Both the position numbers and the translations under genes were made by a program. Source: Flavobacteriales bacterium (GTDB lineage Bacteria > Bacteroidota > Bacteroidia > Flavobacteriales_D > Sanyastnellaceae). Taken from it: a stretch of DNA of 64,000 nucleotides. The notes under the pieces are model-generated. The model saw nothing but the letters and a program-made list of their open reading frames with translations, did no database searches and was not told the origin of the DNA. The stretch covers positions 1-64,000 of the forward strand of contig JADFAK010000029.1 of assembly GCA_015665315.1 (NCBI GenBank). The letters run 5' to 3'. How positions within the stretch are numbered: the stretch's first letter is position 1; the number at the start of each line of letters is the position of its first letter. This document shows, one piece after another, positions 1-9,119 of this stretch.

Positions 1-1
1 C

Positions 2-1408
2 TTCGGTCATGAACCCACAGAAGGCCAGCGAAAGTTCTTTTTGGCTCTCGATCGAATGCTCAATAGTTCGATGCCAAGATGCACGCTACTTCTCACGGGG
101 TACGCAGGAACCGGCAAAACCACGAGTACGAAGGCGGTCATCGATACCTTTCGCGAACTCAAACAAAGAGCCGTTCTATTAGCTCCTACTGGAAGGGCCG
201 CAAAAATACTCGGTAGTTATAGCGGTCAACAAGCATTTACCATTCACAAATACATCTACCAAAGAAAAGCGATGGCCGACGGTTCGGCGGCATTTAGCAT
301 GGCCGTGAATAAACATAAAAACACCCTTTTCATTGTCGATGAGGCCTCCATGATTGGTGAGTCCGGAGTCGCCGCAGGCGGATTTCAGTATCGCAGTTTG
401 CTCGATGACCTGATCGAATTCGTCTTCTCAGGCGATTCTTGCCGACTCCTCTTAATCGGAGACAATGCGCAGCTCCCACCTGTAGGCATAGACCAAAGTC
501 CGGCACTGCAGCTTAAAAAACTACAGGCCGATTTCTACTTGACCATTGCTCAAATTGAATTCAACGAAGTCCTACGTCAGGCTCAAGACTCAGGAATCCT
601 GTATAACGCCACGCTGCTTCGAGTACAACAAATGGAAAACCCCGAAGCTTTTCCTGTATTTGATCTAGGTGCATACACAGATATCATACGAATAGGCGGG
701 GCCGATTTACAAGAGTACCTGGATGACGAAATTTCCAGCAATAGCATTGAAGACGTTGTGGTAATTACCCGATCAAACAAGCGAGCCAACCTATTCAATG
801 AACAAATTCGCCGACGGGTGCTATGGCAAGAAGAAGAAATAAATGCGGGAGATCACCTGATGATCGTGCGCAATAATTATTTCTGGTTGGATGAGGACGA
901 ACAACAAATTGCAGGCTTCATTGCCAATGGAGATACGGCGGAAGTCCTCAAAATTATTCGCACGGAGGACATGTGGGGCTTTCGCTTTGCCGACGTCAGC
1001 ATAGAGCTTGTGGACTACGATAATATTCCAGCTTTTGAGGTCAAGGTAATTCTCGATACACTTCATTCCGACGGACCGAGCTTGGATCCCGACAAAGCCA
1101 AGGCGCTCTATCACTATGTTGCCGAAACCTACCTTCACTTAGGAGACAAGCGATTGATCCACCGCGCGGTCATGAAAGACCCCTACTACAACGCTCTTCA
1201 AGTAAAATTCGCCTACGCAGTCACCTGCCACAAAGCGCAAGGCGGACAATGGCCAGTCGTTTTTGTCGAGCAAGGCTATCTCACCGATGACATGATGGAC
1301 CTTTCATTTCAACGTTGGCTCTACACGGCATTTACCCGAGCACAACAGAAATTATATCTCGTAAATTTCCATGCCTCCTTCTTCGGGGAAGAGGAAGACC
1401 TATTCTAG
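2..1408 (+). CDS. RecD-like ATP-dependent DNA helicase (5' truncated by window edge)
   Basis: Superfamily 1 helicase of the RecD/UvrD_C_2 type, presumed to unwind DNA in repair. The Walker A motif is GYAGTGKTT near the N-terminus and the Walker B is FIVDEAS. The C-terminal part has CHKAQGGQWPVV and YTAFTRAQQKLYLV, typical of the UvrD_C_2 region. The ORF track starts at a TTG (base 41), but the frame is open to base 2 and reads FGHEPTEGQRKFF, the usual N-terminal stretch of this family, so the real start lies upstream of the window. It converges on icd. The family is clear; the exact physiological role is not. Confidence 0.9.
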   Translation, partial: FGHEPTEGQRKFFLALDRMLNSSMPRCTLLLTGYAGTGKTTSTKAVIDTFRELKQRAVLLAPTGRAAKILGSYSGQQAFTIHKYIYQRKAMADGSAAFSMAVNKHKNTLFIVDEASMIGESGVAAGGFQYRSLLDDLIEFVFSGDSCRLLLIGDNAQLPPVGIDQSPALQLKKLQADFYLTIAQIEFNEVLRQAQDSGILYNATLLRVQQMENPEAFPVFDLGAYTDIIRIGGADLQEYLDDEISSNSIEDVVVITRSNKRANLFNEQIRRRVLWQEEEINAGDHLMIVRNNYFWLDEDEQQIAGFIANGDTAEVLKIIRTEDMWGFRFADVSIELVDYDNIPAFEVKVILDTLHSDGPSLDPDKAKALYHYVAETYLHLGDKRLIHRAVMKDPYYNALQVKFAYAVTCHKAQGGQWPVVFVEQGYLTDDMMDLSFQRWLYTAFTRAQQKLYLVNFHASFFGEEEDLF

Positions 1409-1440
1409 TTCTCTCCAAGCCACCTCTCAATTACAGCCAT

Positions 1441-1472
1441 AAAAAAACCCCTAGCCATACGACCAGGGGTTT
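1441..1472 (-). terminator. Intrinsic terminator of icd
   Basis: A perfect 8-bp stem AAACCCCT/AGGGGTTT with a 12-nt loop lies between the convergent helicase and icd genes. On the minus strand the stem runs into a T tract (the A run at 1441-1447), so it should mainly end icd transcription; it may also stop the plus-strand helicase transcript. Confidence 0.8.
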
Positions 1473-1496
1473 CTAACTTCGTTTGAAGTTTATGTT

Positions 1497-2720
1497 TTAT
1501 GCCATTCTTGCTTGCAGACCGGCGTCTAGAGCCTCTAGAAACTCTTCAGTGGTTAACCAATGTTCAGTCGTCATTTGCTTACCATGAACCAAGATAGCTA
1601 AGTCCTTCGTCATTTTACCACTTTGAACAGTGTCAATACACACCTGCTCTAAAGTCTGACAGAAGTCACGAAGGGCTTGATTGTTATCGAGCTTTCCACG
1701 GAAGTCCAAACCACGTGTCCATGCAAAAATACTTGCAATAGGATTTGTGCTGGTCTTCTTTCCTTCTTGGTGCTGACGGTAGTGACGAGTCACTGTTCCG
1801 TGAGCCGCTTCAGCTTCCATGGTCTTTCCATCCGGAGTTACCAAGGTAGAAGTCATCAAGCCGAGTGACCCAAAACCTTGAGCTACTGTATCCGATTGAA
1901 CGTCTCCATCGTAATTCTTACAAGCCCAAACGAATCCACCGTTCCACTTCATCGCCGCGGCAACCATGTCATCGATAAGTCGGTGCTCATAGGTCAATCC
2001 CGCTTTGGCAAAACTCTCAGTAAACTCAGTTTCATATACTTCTTGGAAGATATCCTTGAATCGTCCGTCGTACGCTTTCAAAATCGTGTTCTTAGTCGAA
2101 AGATACAATGGCCATCCTTTGGCGAGAGCTTGGTTGAAACATGAACGTGCAAATCCGAAGATCGACTCATCCGTATTGTACATGCTCATAGCAACACCAT
2201 CGCCTTGGAAGTTATAAACCTCCCATGACTGTGTGTTTCCATCTTCTCCTTCAAATGTCATCGTGAGCTTTCCTTTGCCCTTGATTACAGTATCTGTCGC
2301 CTTATATTGATCGCCAAAAGCATGACGTCCTATGCAAATCGGCTTGGTCCATCCTGGAACCAAACGAGGAACATTTGACATGATAATAGGCTCGCGGAAA
2401 ACTGTTCCACCTACGATGTTTCGGATCGTTCCATTTGGAGATCTCCACATCTTCTTCAAGCCAAATTCAACTACGCGGTCCTCATCAGGTGTGATCGTTG
2501 CACACTTGATACCTACATTGTATTTCTTAATCGCCTCAGCAGCATCGATGGTAATCTGGTCATCGGTATTATCTCTACTCTCCATTCCTAGATCGTAGTA
2601 CTTGATGTCCAAATCCAAGTATGGGAAAATCAACTTGTCCTTGATGAATTGCCAGATTACTCTGGTCATCTCATCTCCGTCGAGCTCAACTACTGGGTTC
2701 GCTACTTTTATCTTATCCAT
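1497..2720 (-). CDS. icd: NADP-dependent isocitrate dehydrogenase, eukaryotic-type homodimeric class
   Basis: Oxidatively decarboxylates isocitrate to 2-oxoglutarate with NADP in the TCA cycle. The 407-aa length and motifs such as [19 protein letters not shown] and [12 protein letters not shown] match the eukaryotic-like IDH1/IDH2 class rather than the E. coli Icd class. The ATG start gives the usual [20 protein letters not shown] beginning. It lies 50 bp downstream of ndk on the same strand, with no convincing promoter in the gap, so the two may be co-transcribed. An intrinsic terminator follows the stop. Confidence 0.97.
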   Translation of the reverse strand: MDKIKVANPVVELDGDEMTRVIWQFIKDKLIFPYLDLDIKYYDLGMESRDNTDDQITIDAAEAIKKYNVGIKCATITPDEDRVVEFGLKKMWRSPNGTIRNIVGGTVFREPIIMSNVPRLVPGWTKPICIGRHAFGDQYKATDTVIKGKGKLTMTFEGEDGNTQSWEVYNFQGDGVAMSMYNTDESIFGFARSCFNQALAKGWPLYLSTKNTILKAYDGRFKDIFQEVYETEFTESFAKAGLTYEHRLIDDMVAAAMKWNGGFVWACKNYDGDVQSDTVAQGFGSLGLMTSTLVTPDGKTMEAEAAHGTVTRHYRQHQEGKKTSTNPIASIFAWTRGLDFRGKLDNNQALRDFCQTLEQVCIDTVQSGKMTKDLAILVHGKQMTTEHWLTTEEFLEALDAGLQARMA

Positions 2721-2770
2721 GTGATTTAGATTGTGGAACCTCTATGATTCCGTGTGAGCGAAATCCTCGC

Positions 2771-3193
2771 TTATTTTGTCTTTTCGCGCTCCGAGAAGTA
2801 AAAACTTCCTTCGATAGCCGCATTCTCATCGCTGTCCGAACCGTGAACTGCATTGGCTGCAATTGACGTAGCAAACATTTTACGAATGGTTCCTTCTGCA
2901 GCCTCGGCTGGGTTAGTCGCACCAATCAAGTCACGGAAAGAAGCCACAGCATTGTCTTTTTCCAAAATAGCCGCAACGATAGGTCCCGAAGACATATAGT
3001 CTACCAATTCTTCATAAAAAGGACGCTCACTATGAACTGCATAAAATGCCTGAGCATCTTCTTTAGACAATTGTGTCCATTTCATAGCCTTAATGCTAAA
3101 TCCCGCTTCAATTATCTTGTCGATAATCTTTCCTGTGTGCCCTGCGCCTGTCGCGTCTGGCTTGATCATTGTAAATGTTCTGTTTCCTGACAT
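2771..3193 (-). CDS. ndk: Nucleoside diphosphate kinase
   Basis: Transfers the gamma phosphate from ATP to nucleoside diphosphates through a phosphohistidine. The 140-aa length is normal. The signature NAVHGSDS carries the catalytic histidine, and MIKPDA near the N-terminus is the conserved nucleotide-site motif. The ATG start follows a good Bacteroidetes promoter at 3219-3249. It sits upstream of icd in a probable two-gene unit. Confidence 0.97.
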   Translation of the reverse strand: MSGNRTFTMIKPDATGAGHTGKIIDKIIEAGFSIKAMKWTQLSKEDAQAFYAVHSERPFYEELVDYMSSGPIVAAILEKDNAVASFRDLIGATNPAEAAEGTIRKMFATSIAANAVHGSDSDENAAIEGSFYFSEREKTK

Positions 3194-3218
3194 CTCTTAT
3201 ATTTTCGAAAATTCGGCG

Positions 3219-3249
3219 CAAAAATACAAAGAAGTGTAGACCTGACGAA
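3219..3249 (-). promoter_or_regulatory. Bacteroidetes-type promoter of ndk
   Basis: On the minus strand TATTTTTG (3226-3219) matches the TAnnTTTG -7 box exactly. It is preceded, after a 19-bp spacer, by TTCG (3249-3246), 3/4 to the TTTG -33 box. Spacing and position (about 25 bp before the ndk ATG) fit the family consensus. Confidence 0.6.
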
Positions 3250-3331
3250 GTCCAATGAGCCTAAGTTGTTTAAAACATGAATATACCTCTAAAACCCCAT
3301 TCAAAAAGCCAGGTATTCAAAGGTGTTGTCA

Positions 3332-3512
3332 CGAAAGGATGAAAGGAAGATAGAATAATGTGCAGGGCATTCGCTGTTCTCTCCATACAGCGAAACTTTA
3401 TCAATGTCTAGCCACATCTAATCCCTGCACACTATATCCTGGTACCGAAGTACCTCATTTGGTTATATGAGTGGATTTCTCCACAGTATCAAGACGAACT
3501 TTGTCCTGTTCG
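3332..3512 (+). ncRNA. Candidate structured RNA (multi-branch), unassigned
   Basis: Nested inverted repeats predict a compact fold. An outer stem with one bulge pairs 3332-3343 with 3500-3512. A 9-bp stem TGTGCAGGG/CCCTGCACA (3359-3367 with 3423-3431) encloses an 8-bp hairpin TTCGCTGT/ACAGCGAA (3370-3377 with 3387-3394). Three abutting 5-bp hairpins follow: 3441-3454 (GGTAC cgaa GTACC), 3454-3471 (CTCAT/ATGAG) and 3471-3484 (GTGGA/TCCAC). It matches no riboswitch, tmRNA, RNase P or SRP consensus that I know. It could be an independent small RNA or the leader of the downstream acetyltransferase; the strand is uncertain and folding was not computed. Confidence 0.35.
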
Positions 3513-3578
3513 GTCACATTATTTTTAAATAATTTTCATCTTTACCACCTACATTATTTTTAACACCTCCATTCTGTG

Positions 3579-4151
3579 ATGCCTTCCCCGATTGTAATTG
3601 AAACTAAGCGGCTAATTTTGCGCGAATGGAATGAGTCCGACGCAGCATTCTTGCTCGAGCTCAACTCCAATCCCGAGGTTGTCAAATACACTGGAGACCC
3701 ACCATTCGCATCTTTAAAAGCCGCCCAAAATTTCATTCAAGCCTACGATCACTATCAAAAGCATGGTTATGGACGTTGGTTGTGTGTGTTGAAGGAGAAT
3801 GCAATGCCCATTGGTTGGTGCGGACTAAAATGGGACAAGGATGAAAAGCTGATTGATCTTGGGTATCGCTTCCTAGAATCTCATTGGAATCAAGGCTTTG
3901 CGACTGAAGCAGGTTTTGCTTCCCTGGTTGTTGGCTTCGATCACTTCGGTATGAAAGAGATCATTTGTCGGGCCATGAAACTCAACCTTCCCTCTTTCCG
4001 TGTAATGGAAAAGATGGGCTTCAAATACCTGAAAGACGGACAATGTGCTCTTCATGATGCCCGCTATTACCGCTTAGGAAGGGAAGAATTTGAGGTCTTT
4101 TGGCCACGTGAGACTTGGCCTTCGAAGGTGACTTATTCTGTATCTACCTAA
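3579..4151 (+). CDS. GNAT-family N-acetyltransferase (RimJ/RimL-like)
   Basis: Predicted acetyl-CoA-dependent acyltransferase of about 190 aa. The N-terminus IETKRLILREWNESDAAFL is the classic start of the RimJ/RimL (Acetyltransf_3) group, and LGYRFLESHWNQGFATEA is the acetyl-CoA-binding region. The substrate is unknown. The ORF track begins at a GTG (3576) directly before an ATG (3579); I chose the ATG. The long upstream gap contains a strongly structured segment. A copy of the dispersed GCC-TTC-GGC-type repeat begins 11 bp after the stop. Confidence 0.85.
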   Translation: MPSPIVIETKRLILREWNESDAAFLLELNSNPEVVKYTGDPPFASLKAAQNFIQAYDHYQKHGYGRWLCVLKENAMPIGWCGLKWDKDEKLIDLGYRFLESHWNQGFATEAGFASLVVGFDHFGMKEIICRAMKLNLPSFRVMEKMGFKYLKDGQCALHDARYYRLGREEFEVFWPRETWPSKVTYSVST

Positions 4152-4161
4152 GGAAAGCGTG

Positions 4162-4182
4162 TTTAAGCCATTCGGCAAATGG
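4162..4182 (+). repeat. Dispersed short repeat, variant with extra base (copy 1)
   Basis: Contains GCCATTCGGCAAATGG preceded by TTTAA, just after the GNAT stop codon. It matches the reverse complement of the copy at 24711-24730 except for one extra A, and differs from the main form (GCCTTCGGCAAATG) by an ATT in place of TT in the hairpin loop. Confidence 0.6.
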
Positions 4183-4304
4183 AGCTAGCCATCCAATGAT
4201 AGGAAGGGAAGTTAGACCCAAAATACCTTCAACCTACCCCCCGATCATTCCTTAGGAATTCAATAAATTCGCACTTTAAAATCAACCCAATAAATAGTCA
4301 GAAT

Positions 4305-5546
4305 ATGGCAGAAGTGATGGACAACAAACTCAGCTCAGTTGAAGCGATGGATCTCGAAAACAAGTATGGTGCACATAACTACCATCCGCTACCCGTAGTA
4401 TTGGATCGTGGTGAAGGCGTATTTGTTTGGGATTTGGAAGGAAAGAAGTACTACGACTTCCTATCGGCCTATTCGGCAGTGAATCAAGGGCATTGCCATC
4501 CTAAAATTGTTGAGGCCATGGTCAACCAAGCCAGAAAACTCACTTTAACGTCACGTGCCTTTTACAATAGCGTTCTTGGACCTTACGAGAAATTCGTCAC
4601 TGAATTCTTCGGATACGATAAAGTACTTCCAATGAACACAGGTGCCGAGGCCGTTGAAACTGCACTTAAACTATGCCGTCGATGGGCCTACGACAAGAAG
4701 GGCATTCCTGCCAACCAAGCGAAGATTATTACATGTGAAGGAAATTTTCACGGACGTACCACAACCATTATTTCATTCAGTACCGACCCCGATAGCAATT
4801 CGCGATTTGGACCTTATACTCCAGGTTTTGAAGTGATTCCTTACAATGACTTAGATGCTCTGGCCAAGGCTTTAGAAGATCCCAACGTAGCAGGATTCTT
4901 GGTTGAGCCTATTCAAGGTGAGGCAGGTGTTAACGTTCCCGATGAAGGATATTTGCGCGGAGTCGCTAAGCTTTGTAAAGAGAAAAACGTGCTTTTTATG
5001 GCCGATGAGGTGCAGACGGGTGTTGCGCGGACTGGCCGACTTGTATGTATCGATCACGACGAAGTGAAGGCCGATCTTCTGATTCTTGGAAAGGCAATGA
5101 GCGGTGGTGCTTACCCTGTTTCGGCGGTGCTTACGAGCCATGAAATTATGGACGTTATCAAGCCGGGCGAACATGGATCTACATTTGGTGGTAACCCCAT
5201 CGCAGGTGAAGTTGCAATCGCAGCTTTGAAGGTTGTTCGCGATGAAAAGCTTTCCGAAAATGCCGAAAGACTGGGCAAGATTTTTAGAGCCGAAATGAGC
5301 AAACTAGCCGATGAATGTAATTTGGTTGATCGCGTTCGTGGAAAAGGATTGCTCAATGCCGTGCTCATCAACGACACGCCAGAAAGTAGCACTGCTTGGG
5401 ATTTGTGCGTAGCTATGAAAAACAACGGACTTCTAGCCAAGCCAACGCATGGAAACATTATTCGTTTTGCGCCTCCTTTGGTGATGACCGAAGAGCAATT
5501 GATGGAATGTGTCGCCATTATTAGAAAGACTTTCTTGGAGTTTTAG
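4305..5546 (+). CDS. rocD: Ornithine--oxo-acid aminotransferase
   Basis: PLP-dependent class III aminotransferase converting ornithine plus 2-oxoglutarate to glutamate semialdehyde plus glutamate, in arginine/ornithine catabolism or proline synthesis. The length (413 aa) is normal. Visible motifs are [14 protein letters not shown] near the N-terminus, [13 protein letters not shown] (phosphate binding), FMADEVQTG (PLP ring contact) and [14 protein letters not shown] with the Schiff-base lysine. It stands alone with its own downstream terminator. Confidence 0.95.
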   Translation: MAEVMDNKLSSVEAMDLENKYGAHNYHPLPVVLDRGEGVFVWDLEGKKYYDFLSAYSAVNQGHCHPKIVEAMVNQARKLTLTSRAFYNSVLGPYEKFVTEFFGYDKVLPMNTGAEAVETALKLCRRWAYDKKGIPANQAKIITCEGNFHGRTTTIISFSTDPDSNSRFGPYTPGFEVIPYNDLDALAKALEDPNVAGFLVEPIQGEAGVNVPDEGYLRGVAKLCKEKNVLFMADEVQTGVARTGRLVCIDHDEVKADLLILGKAMSGGAYPVSAVLTSHEIMDVIKPGEHGSTFGGNPIAGEVAIAALKVVRDEKLSENAERLGKIFRAEMSKLADECNLVDRVRGKGLLNAVLINDTPESSTAWDLCVAMKNNGLLAKPTHGNIIRFAPPLVMTEEQLMECVAIIRKTFLEF

Positions 5547-5568
5547 ACTTCCTCAGAAAAGATAATTC

Positions 5569-5605
5569 AAGCTGGTACTTTTATAGAAGGTGCCAGCTTT
5601 TTTTT
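5569..5605 (+). terminator. Intrinsic terminator of rocD
   Basis: Stem AAGCTGGTAC/GTGCCAGCTT (10 bp with one G-U pair) followed by eight T residues, 23 bp after the rocD stop. Confidence 0.9.
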
Positions 5606-5620
5606 GTTCAATGAGGTGGC

Positions 5621-5638
5621 TTTAGCCTTCGGCAAATG
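5621..5638 (+). repeat. Dispersed short repeat (copy 2), full form
   Basis: Exact TTTAGCCTTCGGCAAATG, placed 16 bp after the rocD terminator. The same 18 bases occur in reverse orientation at 56410-56427 and 63578-63595. Confidence 0.75.
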
Positions 5639-5700
5639 TTGAGCAACCTTAAATTGTATCTTAGCCGTCATTCACGATCAGTAGCTAATTCATGCACTAA

Positions 5701-6330
5701 ATGAGGATTCTCTTTTCTGTTCTACTCGCTTCAATTTTCTCGGCTTGCACGCTCCCAAATGAAACGCAATCGACCGGGCAAAAGATCATCCATGATACGA
5801 TTGAAGTCGTTACGGTGCAAATTGATACCGTCTTCATTGAAAAATCAGGTGAAAGAAGCCCCTCGGACTTTATTATTGCCGCTATGTTGCCCGACTGGCT
5901 TATGCAAACGGGCATTTTGAAGGGTCTTAGCCTCTCTGATCATCTAGAGTTAGATTGCCGATTAAATCCTATGTATTTCGAAGCAGATTTTAACGGGGAC
6001 GGCAATTTGGATGTCGTATTTCCAATCATCGATTGGCAGACGAAAAAAAAGGGCTTCGCGGTGGTTCATGGAACATCCCACGATCTTTATATAGTTGGAG
6101 CGGGAGAATTGATAAAAGACGCACTGAGTGATGATATGTCTGGATACGACATCTGGAAAATCAATAGACTCAAAGTGAACCCTCCGGGGCTGGATGAATT
6201 TGGCGAAATCAATAAAAATGGTCCGCTTCATCTTGAAAATCCTTCTATTCAGATCGAAGCCTCAGATATCGGGGGCGGACAAATCTATTGGAATGGCAGT
6301 GAATACGTCTATTTCCATCAGACTTGTTAG
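5701..6330 (+). CDS. Putative lipoprotein with a calcium-loop-like motif
   Basis: A 209-aa protein of unknown function. The N-terminus (MRILFSVLLASIFSAC) is a signal peptide ending in a lipobox, so it is probably an outer- or inner-membrane lipoprotein. Residues near 97-105 read DFNGDGNLD, the aspartate-rich loop seen in VCBS/FG-GAP and EF-hand-like calcium sites, followed by beta-rich sequence. No enzyme motif was recognised. It is monocistronic and ends 13 bp from the convergent CotH-type gene. Confidence 0.7.
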   Translation: MRILFSVLLASIFSACTLPNETQSTGQKIIHDTIEVVTVQIDTVFIEKSGERSPSDFIIAAMLPDWLMQTGILKGLSLSDHLELDCRLNPMYFEADFNGDGNLDVVFPIIDWQTKKKGFAVVHGTSHDLYIVGAGELIKDALSDDMSGYDIWKINRLKVNPPGLDEFGEINKNGPLHLENPSIQIEASDIGGGQIYWNGSEYVYFHQTC

Positions 6331-6343
6331 CAAAATCAACACG

Positions 6344-8527
6344 CTAAATCTTGATAATTCGGTCGGTGAATGATACTTCTCCCACCGTCACCCGAACCAA
6401 GTAAATCCCCGGTTTTAGATTGGAAATATCAACCCCTTGCATTCCATACCAATCGCGCATGACCAACTTGCCTTGTCCGTCGAACACCGTGATTTCGACT
6501 CCCTCTATTTCACCAGGCAAGTCGGTATAAAGGACATCCGCCGCCGGATTGGGAAAGAAAGTAAGCGGACTCCCAAAGTTTTCTTGAATAAAGTTAACGA
6601 GCTTTTGCGGTCTAGTGAGCGCAAATATTTTCATCTCCTCCAGGTGATTCTGCCACGTTGAATAGTTAGTAGGCTGGTTCCAACGTTGGATGTGTTGGAA
6701 CATAAATGGAGCGTACAACTGTTCGAGAGAATCAATCTTCGAAAGCACGATCGACGGATTAAAATTGCTACTTAAGAGTTGATACAATCTGATCGTAAAC
6801 TGACTGCGAAACTTGTCATTCGTGAACAGGTTGCTCAGCAGGACTTTATCCCAGTCGGTCGTTGTAGGATCTTCGAAGAAATCCATTGAGTTGAATCCAT
6901 CTTTGTAAAAACACGCGTCGCAATCAAAGAAGAACCAGCGAAATTTACCGTCGGCATCCAAGGACTTCCAATATTCAACATTGTTGTGCGGCCAATCCCA
7001 ATTTGCCGCATACATGTGCATAATATTGAAGTCGATGAAACTCGCAATGTCCATCTCCTTCAACACATGATCGTAGTGCTCTGCCTCAGAAAGGTCGTTG
7101 TTCTCAATGTACTCGACCAAGTGTAAGTAGTCAATATTATTACCTTCAAGCACTTCGGCATTGTTCTTCAGAATAATTACAGAATCCTCATCCAGTCCAT
7201 AATACTGTTCAAGGTAATGCTCGTCCAAATTCTCTCTGGCGTCGTGAATGCCCCAATACTCGCCATTGAGATACAGCAATGTCAACTTTGACTCTTGAAA
7301 ATCAACATGCATTCCATCTAAAAGGGAAGCAGATAGTACATCGGCAAACATGGATTGGGTAAAACCAGCCTGCCCTGTTCTCAAATTGACCGACTTAAAC
7401 GAATCCAGATCACGTCTTTCAAAAAAGGGGTAGTTAAATGAACCGCTACCATATTTATCTTTCGCCGTAAATCGAAGCGATTTCTGAGGTTTGAACCTCG
7501 AACTCTTACCTCTATTCTTCACCTGACAGTCTTGTCCGATTACCTTCTCCCCTTGATCGGTAAAAACTTCAAGATGGCAGTCCCGTTCCCAATTCTCGCC
7601 CGGATGGAGATAGTTTCCACCTTGTAAACCTGGCACATAAATCCCGACTTCATCTGAAAAGAAACCGTCAACATCTGTGCTCATTGAAAACACCAAGGCA
7701 TTTTTGGGAAAAGCCAACTCCTGGCCGATAAAGTAGGATTCGGAAAGTGTCTCTGATACAGGACACCCGTTGTAAAATGCTCTCGCACGAAGAACGGTTG
7801 CTTTGGGAAGTGGCAACTTTGGCTCCGACCAGTCTTCGGCTGTTGGAATAAACGAAAGATCATTTTCGTTGAGGGTTCGTTTATTCAAGGTGATGGGATC
7901 CGTGTATAGTCCCGAAGTAGGATCTAGTTCGGATCCATTCGTAGAATAAAAAACTGAATACGGACCATTTTCCAGAATCTCAACCTCAATGGAACTTGGG
8001 TAGAACCCGGCGGGTCGACTTACTGATAAAGTCGTTTTACATGGAAAATCAAAGCCAATAGGATTGGGTTCGTTTGGCGTTGGGTACTCCGAGAAATAGA
8101 ACCTCCCATCTTCTGGATGAGCAATTGCCGACTCGTCTTCGGAAATACAAACCGCTGGAAAAACGTGAATCAGAGTCCCCTGATTATTTGACAAAAACAA
8201 GGCTTCTCCTTCACTTCCTATTTTAAAATTTGTGTGCCATTGCTCGACAAGATCCTTTCCCGAGGCAAAGATTAATAGTTGTTGACCCGCATTTAGCATT
8301 GAATTTGGAAACACCCATTTCTGCATCTCGTCCTCATCATCGGAAATGAACCAGCCAGAAATGTCGACTGGATGCTCTCCTAAGTTGCTTATCTCCAACC
8401 AATCAGGGCTGTCACCCTCGAAGTCTTCAAGCACATGGTCATTGTCCGACATCACTTCGGAGATAATAACTTGCGCTGGATAATGTCCAGCGACAAAAAT
8501 GAAAAGAAAGATTACCAGCTTTTTCAT
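6344..8527 (-). CDS. Secreted CotH-like/lamin-tail protein with T9SS sorting domain
   Basis: A 727-aa exported multidomain protein. After the signal peptide come a lamin-tail-like domain (about residues 19-150, VIISEVMSDN...DWLEISN), a chitobiase C-terminal-like beta domain (about 165-270) and a CotH-like region (about 300-560; NRGKSSRFKPQKSLRFTAKD, WGIHDARENLDEHYL, FFFDCDACF). CotH proteins are atypical kinase-fold proteins of spore coats and bacterial surfaces. The last ~75 residues (FFPNPAADVL...GIYLVRVTVG...IIKI) are a type A T9SS sorting domain, so the protein should be exported across the outer membrane and anchored or released. Its ATG overlaps the TGA of the upstream beta-barrel gene (ATGA), suggesting translational coupling. 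Confidence 0.88.
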   Translation of the reverse strand: MKKLVIFLFIFVAGHYPAQVIISEVMSDNDHVLEDFEGDSPDWLEISNLGEHPVDISGWFISDDEDEMQKWVFPNSMLNAGQQLLIFASGKDLVEQWHTNFKIGSEGEALFLSNNQGTLIHVFPAVCISEDESAIAHPEDGRFYFSEYPTPNEPNPIGFDFPCKTTLSVSRPAGFYPSSIEVEILENGPYSVFYSTNGSELDPTSGLYTDPITLNKRTLNENDLSFIPTAEDWSEPKLPLPKATVLRARAFYNGCPVSETLSESYFIGQELAFPKNALVFSMSTDVDGFFSDEVGIYVPGLQGGNYLHPGENWERDCHLEVFTDQGEKVIGQDCQVKNRGKSSRFKPQKSLRFTAKDKYGSGSFNYPFFERRDLDSFKSVNLRTGQAGFTQSMFADVLSASLLDGMHVDFQESKLTLLYLNGEYWGIHDARENLDEHYLEQYYGLDEDSVIILKNNAEVLEGNNIDYLHLVEYIENNDLSEAEHYDHVLKEMDIASFIDFNIMHMYAANWDWPHNNVEYWKSLDADGKFRWFFFDCDACFYKDGFNSMDFFEDPTTTDWDKVLLSNLFTNDKFRSQFTIRLYQLLSSNFNPSIVLSKIDSLEQLYAPFMFQHIQRWNQPTNYSTWQNHLEEMKIFALTRPQKLVNFIQENFGSPLTFFPNPAADVLYTDLPGEIEGVEITVFDGQGKLVMRDWYGMQGVDISNLKPGIYLVRVTVGEVSFTDRIIKI

Positions 8528-9093
8528 TTCAGTAAAAATCCTGCTCTAATATTGGCGCTCATGTAATCAATGCTGCTCTCATAGCTGACATTGTCCAAGG
8601 CATATTCCAGTTCTGCAAATTGATATTTGAATGAGAGACTTGTGAAGAATCCTATTTTCTCCCCCAAATCAAAGCTCCAAAGTCGTCCGATCTCGATAAA
8701 GTAACCACCATCCAAGTCGATAGCTGACAGCGAATTTTCAGATCGATTCTCGGCAAGGGCAAATCCTGATTGCATAAATAACTTCGCATTCTGATTCTTG
8801 AAGATGGAGGCGTCCAATCTAAAAAAGATCGGATAAAAATAATCGTCATCGAAATTCTCCATGCCCACACCCATGCCTATTTGCACTTGATCGGTAATTT
8901 GATGTAGCAGACCAATTTGGGCACTTATTCCAGAAGAGTAAAGGAAATTATTTGAACTCACCGTGCCACCAAAATTTGCACCGCCCACTATAAAAGGCAT
9001 GAGCTTAATCCGAGGCTTTTCATTTTGGGAGACCCCCTGAAGGCTTGTCAGAATTAGGAGAGTTAACGCAAGTAGTCGAAATACAATTTTCAA
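8524..9093 (-). CDS. Predicted outer-membrane beta-barrel protein, TTG start
   Basis: A 189-aa protein with signal peptide (KIVFRLLALTLLILTSLQGVSQ) followed by alternating hydrophobic/polar strands and a C-terminal ANIRAGFLLK, as in small outer-membrane barrels. The specific function is unknown. The first usable codon after the upstream in-frame stop is TTG; there is no ATG or GTG in frame before the signal peptide. A perfect inverted repeat (9100-9119) lies 6 bp before that TTG. The stop overlaps the start of the CotH-like T9SS gene, so the two are likely made together. Confidence 0.72.
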   Translation of the reverse strand: MKIVFRLLALTLLILTSLQGVSQNEKPRIKLMPFIVGGANFGGTVSSNNFLYSSGISAQIGLLHQITDQVQIGMGVGMENFDDDYFYPIFFRLDASIFKNQNAKLFMQSGFALAENRSENSLSAIDLDGGYFIEIGRLWSFDLGEKIGFFTSLSFKYQFAELEYALDNVSYESSIDYMSANIRAGFLLK

Positions 9094-9099
9094 AACAGA

Positions 9100-9119
9100 A
9101 ACTTTGGTGGGCCAAAGTT
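9100..9119. promoter_or_regulatory. Perfect inverted repeat before the beta-barrel/CotH pair
   Basis: AACTTTGGtgggCCAAAGTT: 8-bp arms with a 4-nt centre, immediately upstream of the TTG start at 9093. It could be an operator or an RNA hairpin at the translation start. There is no T run in either direction, so it is not a terminator. Confidence 0.45.

Larger units (their letters stand above)
3194..3578. other. 385-bp gene-free region between ndk and the GNAT gene
   Basis: It holds the ndk promoter (3219-3249), the multi-hairpin candidate RNA (3332-3512), and two direct copies of ACATTATTTTTAA (3516-3528 and 3551-3563), 35 bp apart, just before the acetyltransferase start. The first copy overlaps an all-AT palindrome (3518-3533). 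No credible ORF is seen. Confidence 0.7.

Noticed and set aside
3332-3512. Structured segment as tmRNA, RNase P RNA, SRP RNA or a cobalamin/TPP riboswitch
   Set aside because: None of the defining conserved sequences of these RNAs is present (for example no tRNA-like T-loop or GAGGAAAGTCC-type motif).
5111-5518. 135-aa minus-strand ORF
   Set aside because: Antisense to rocD; low-complexity serine-rich shadow with no domain.
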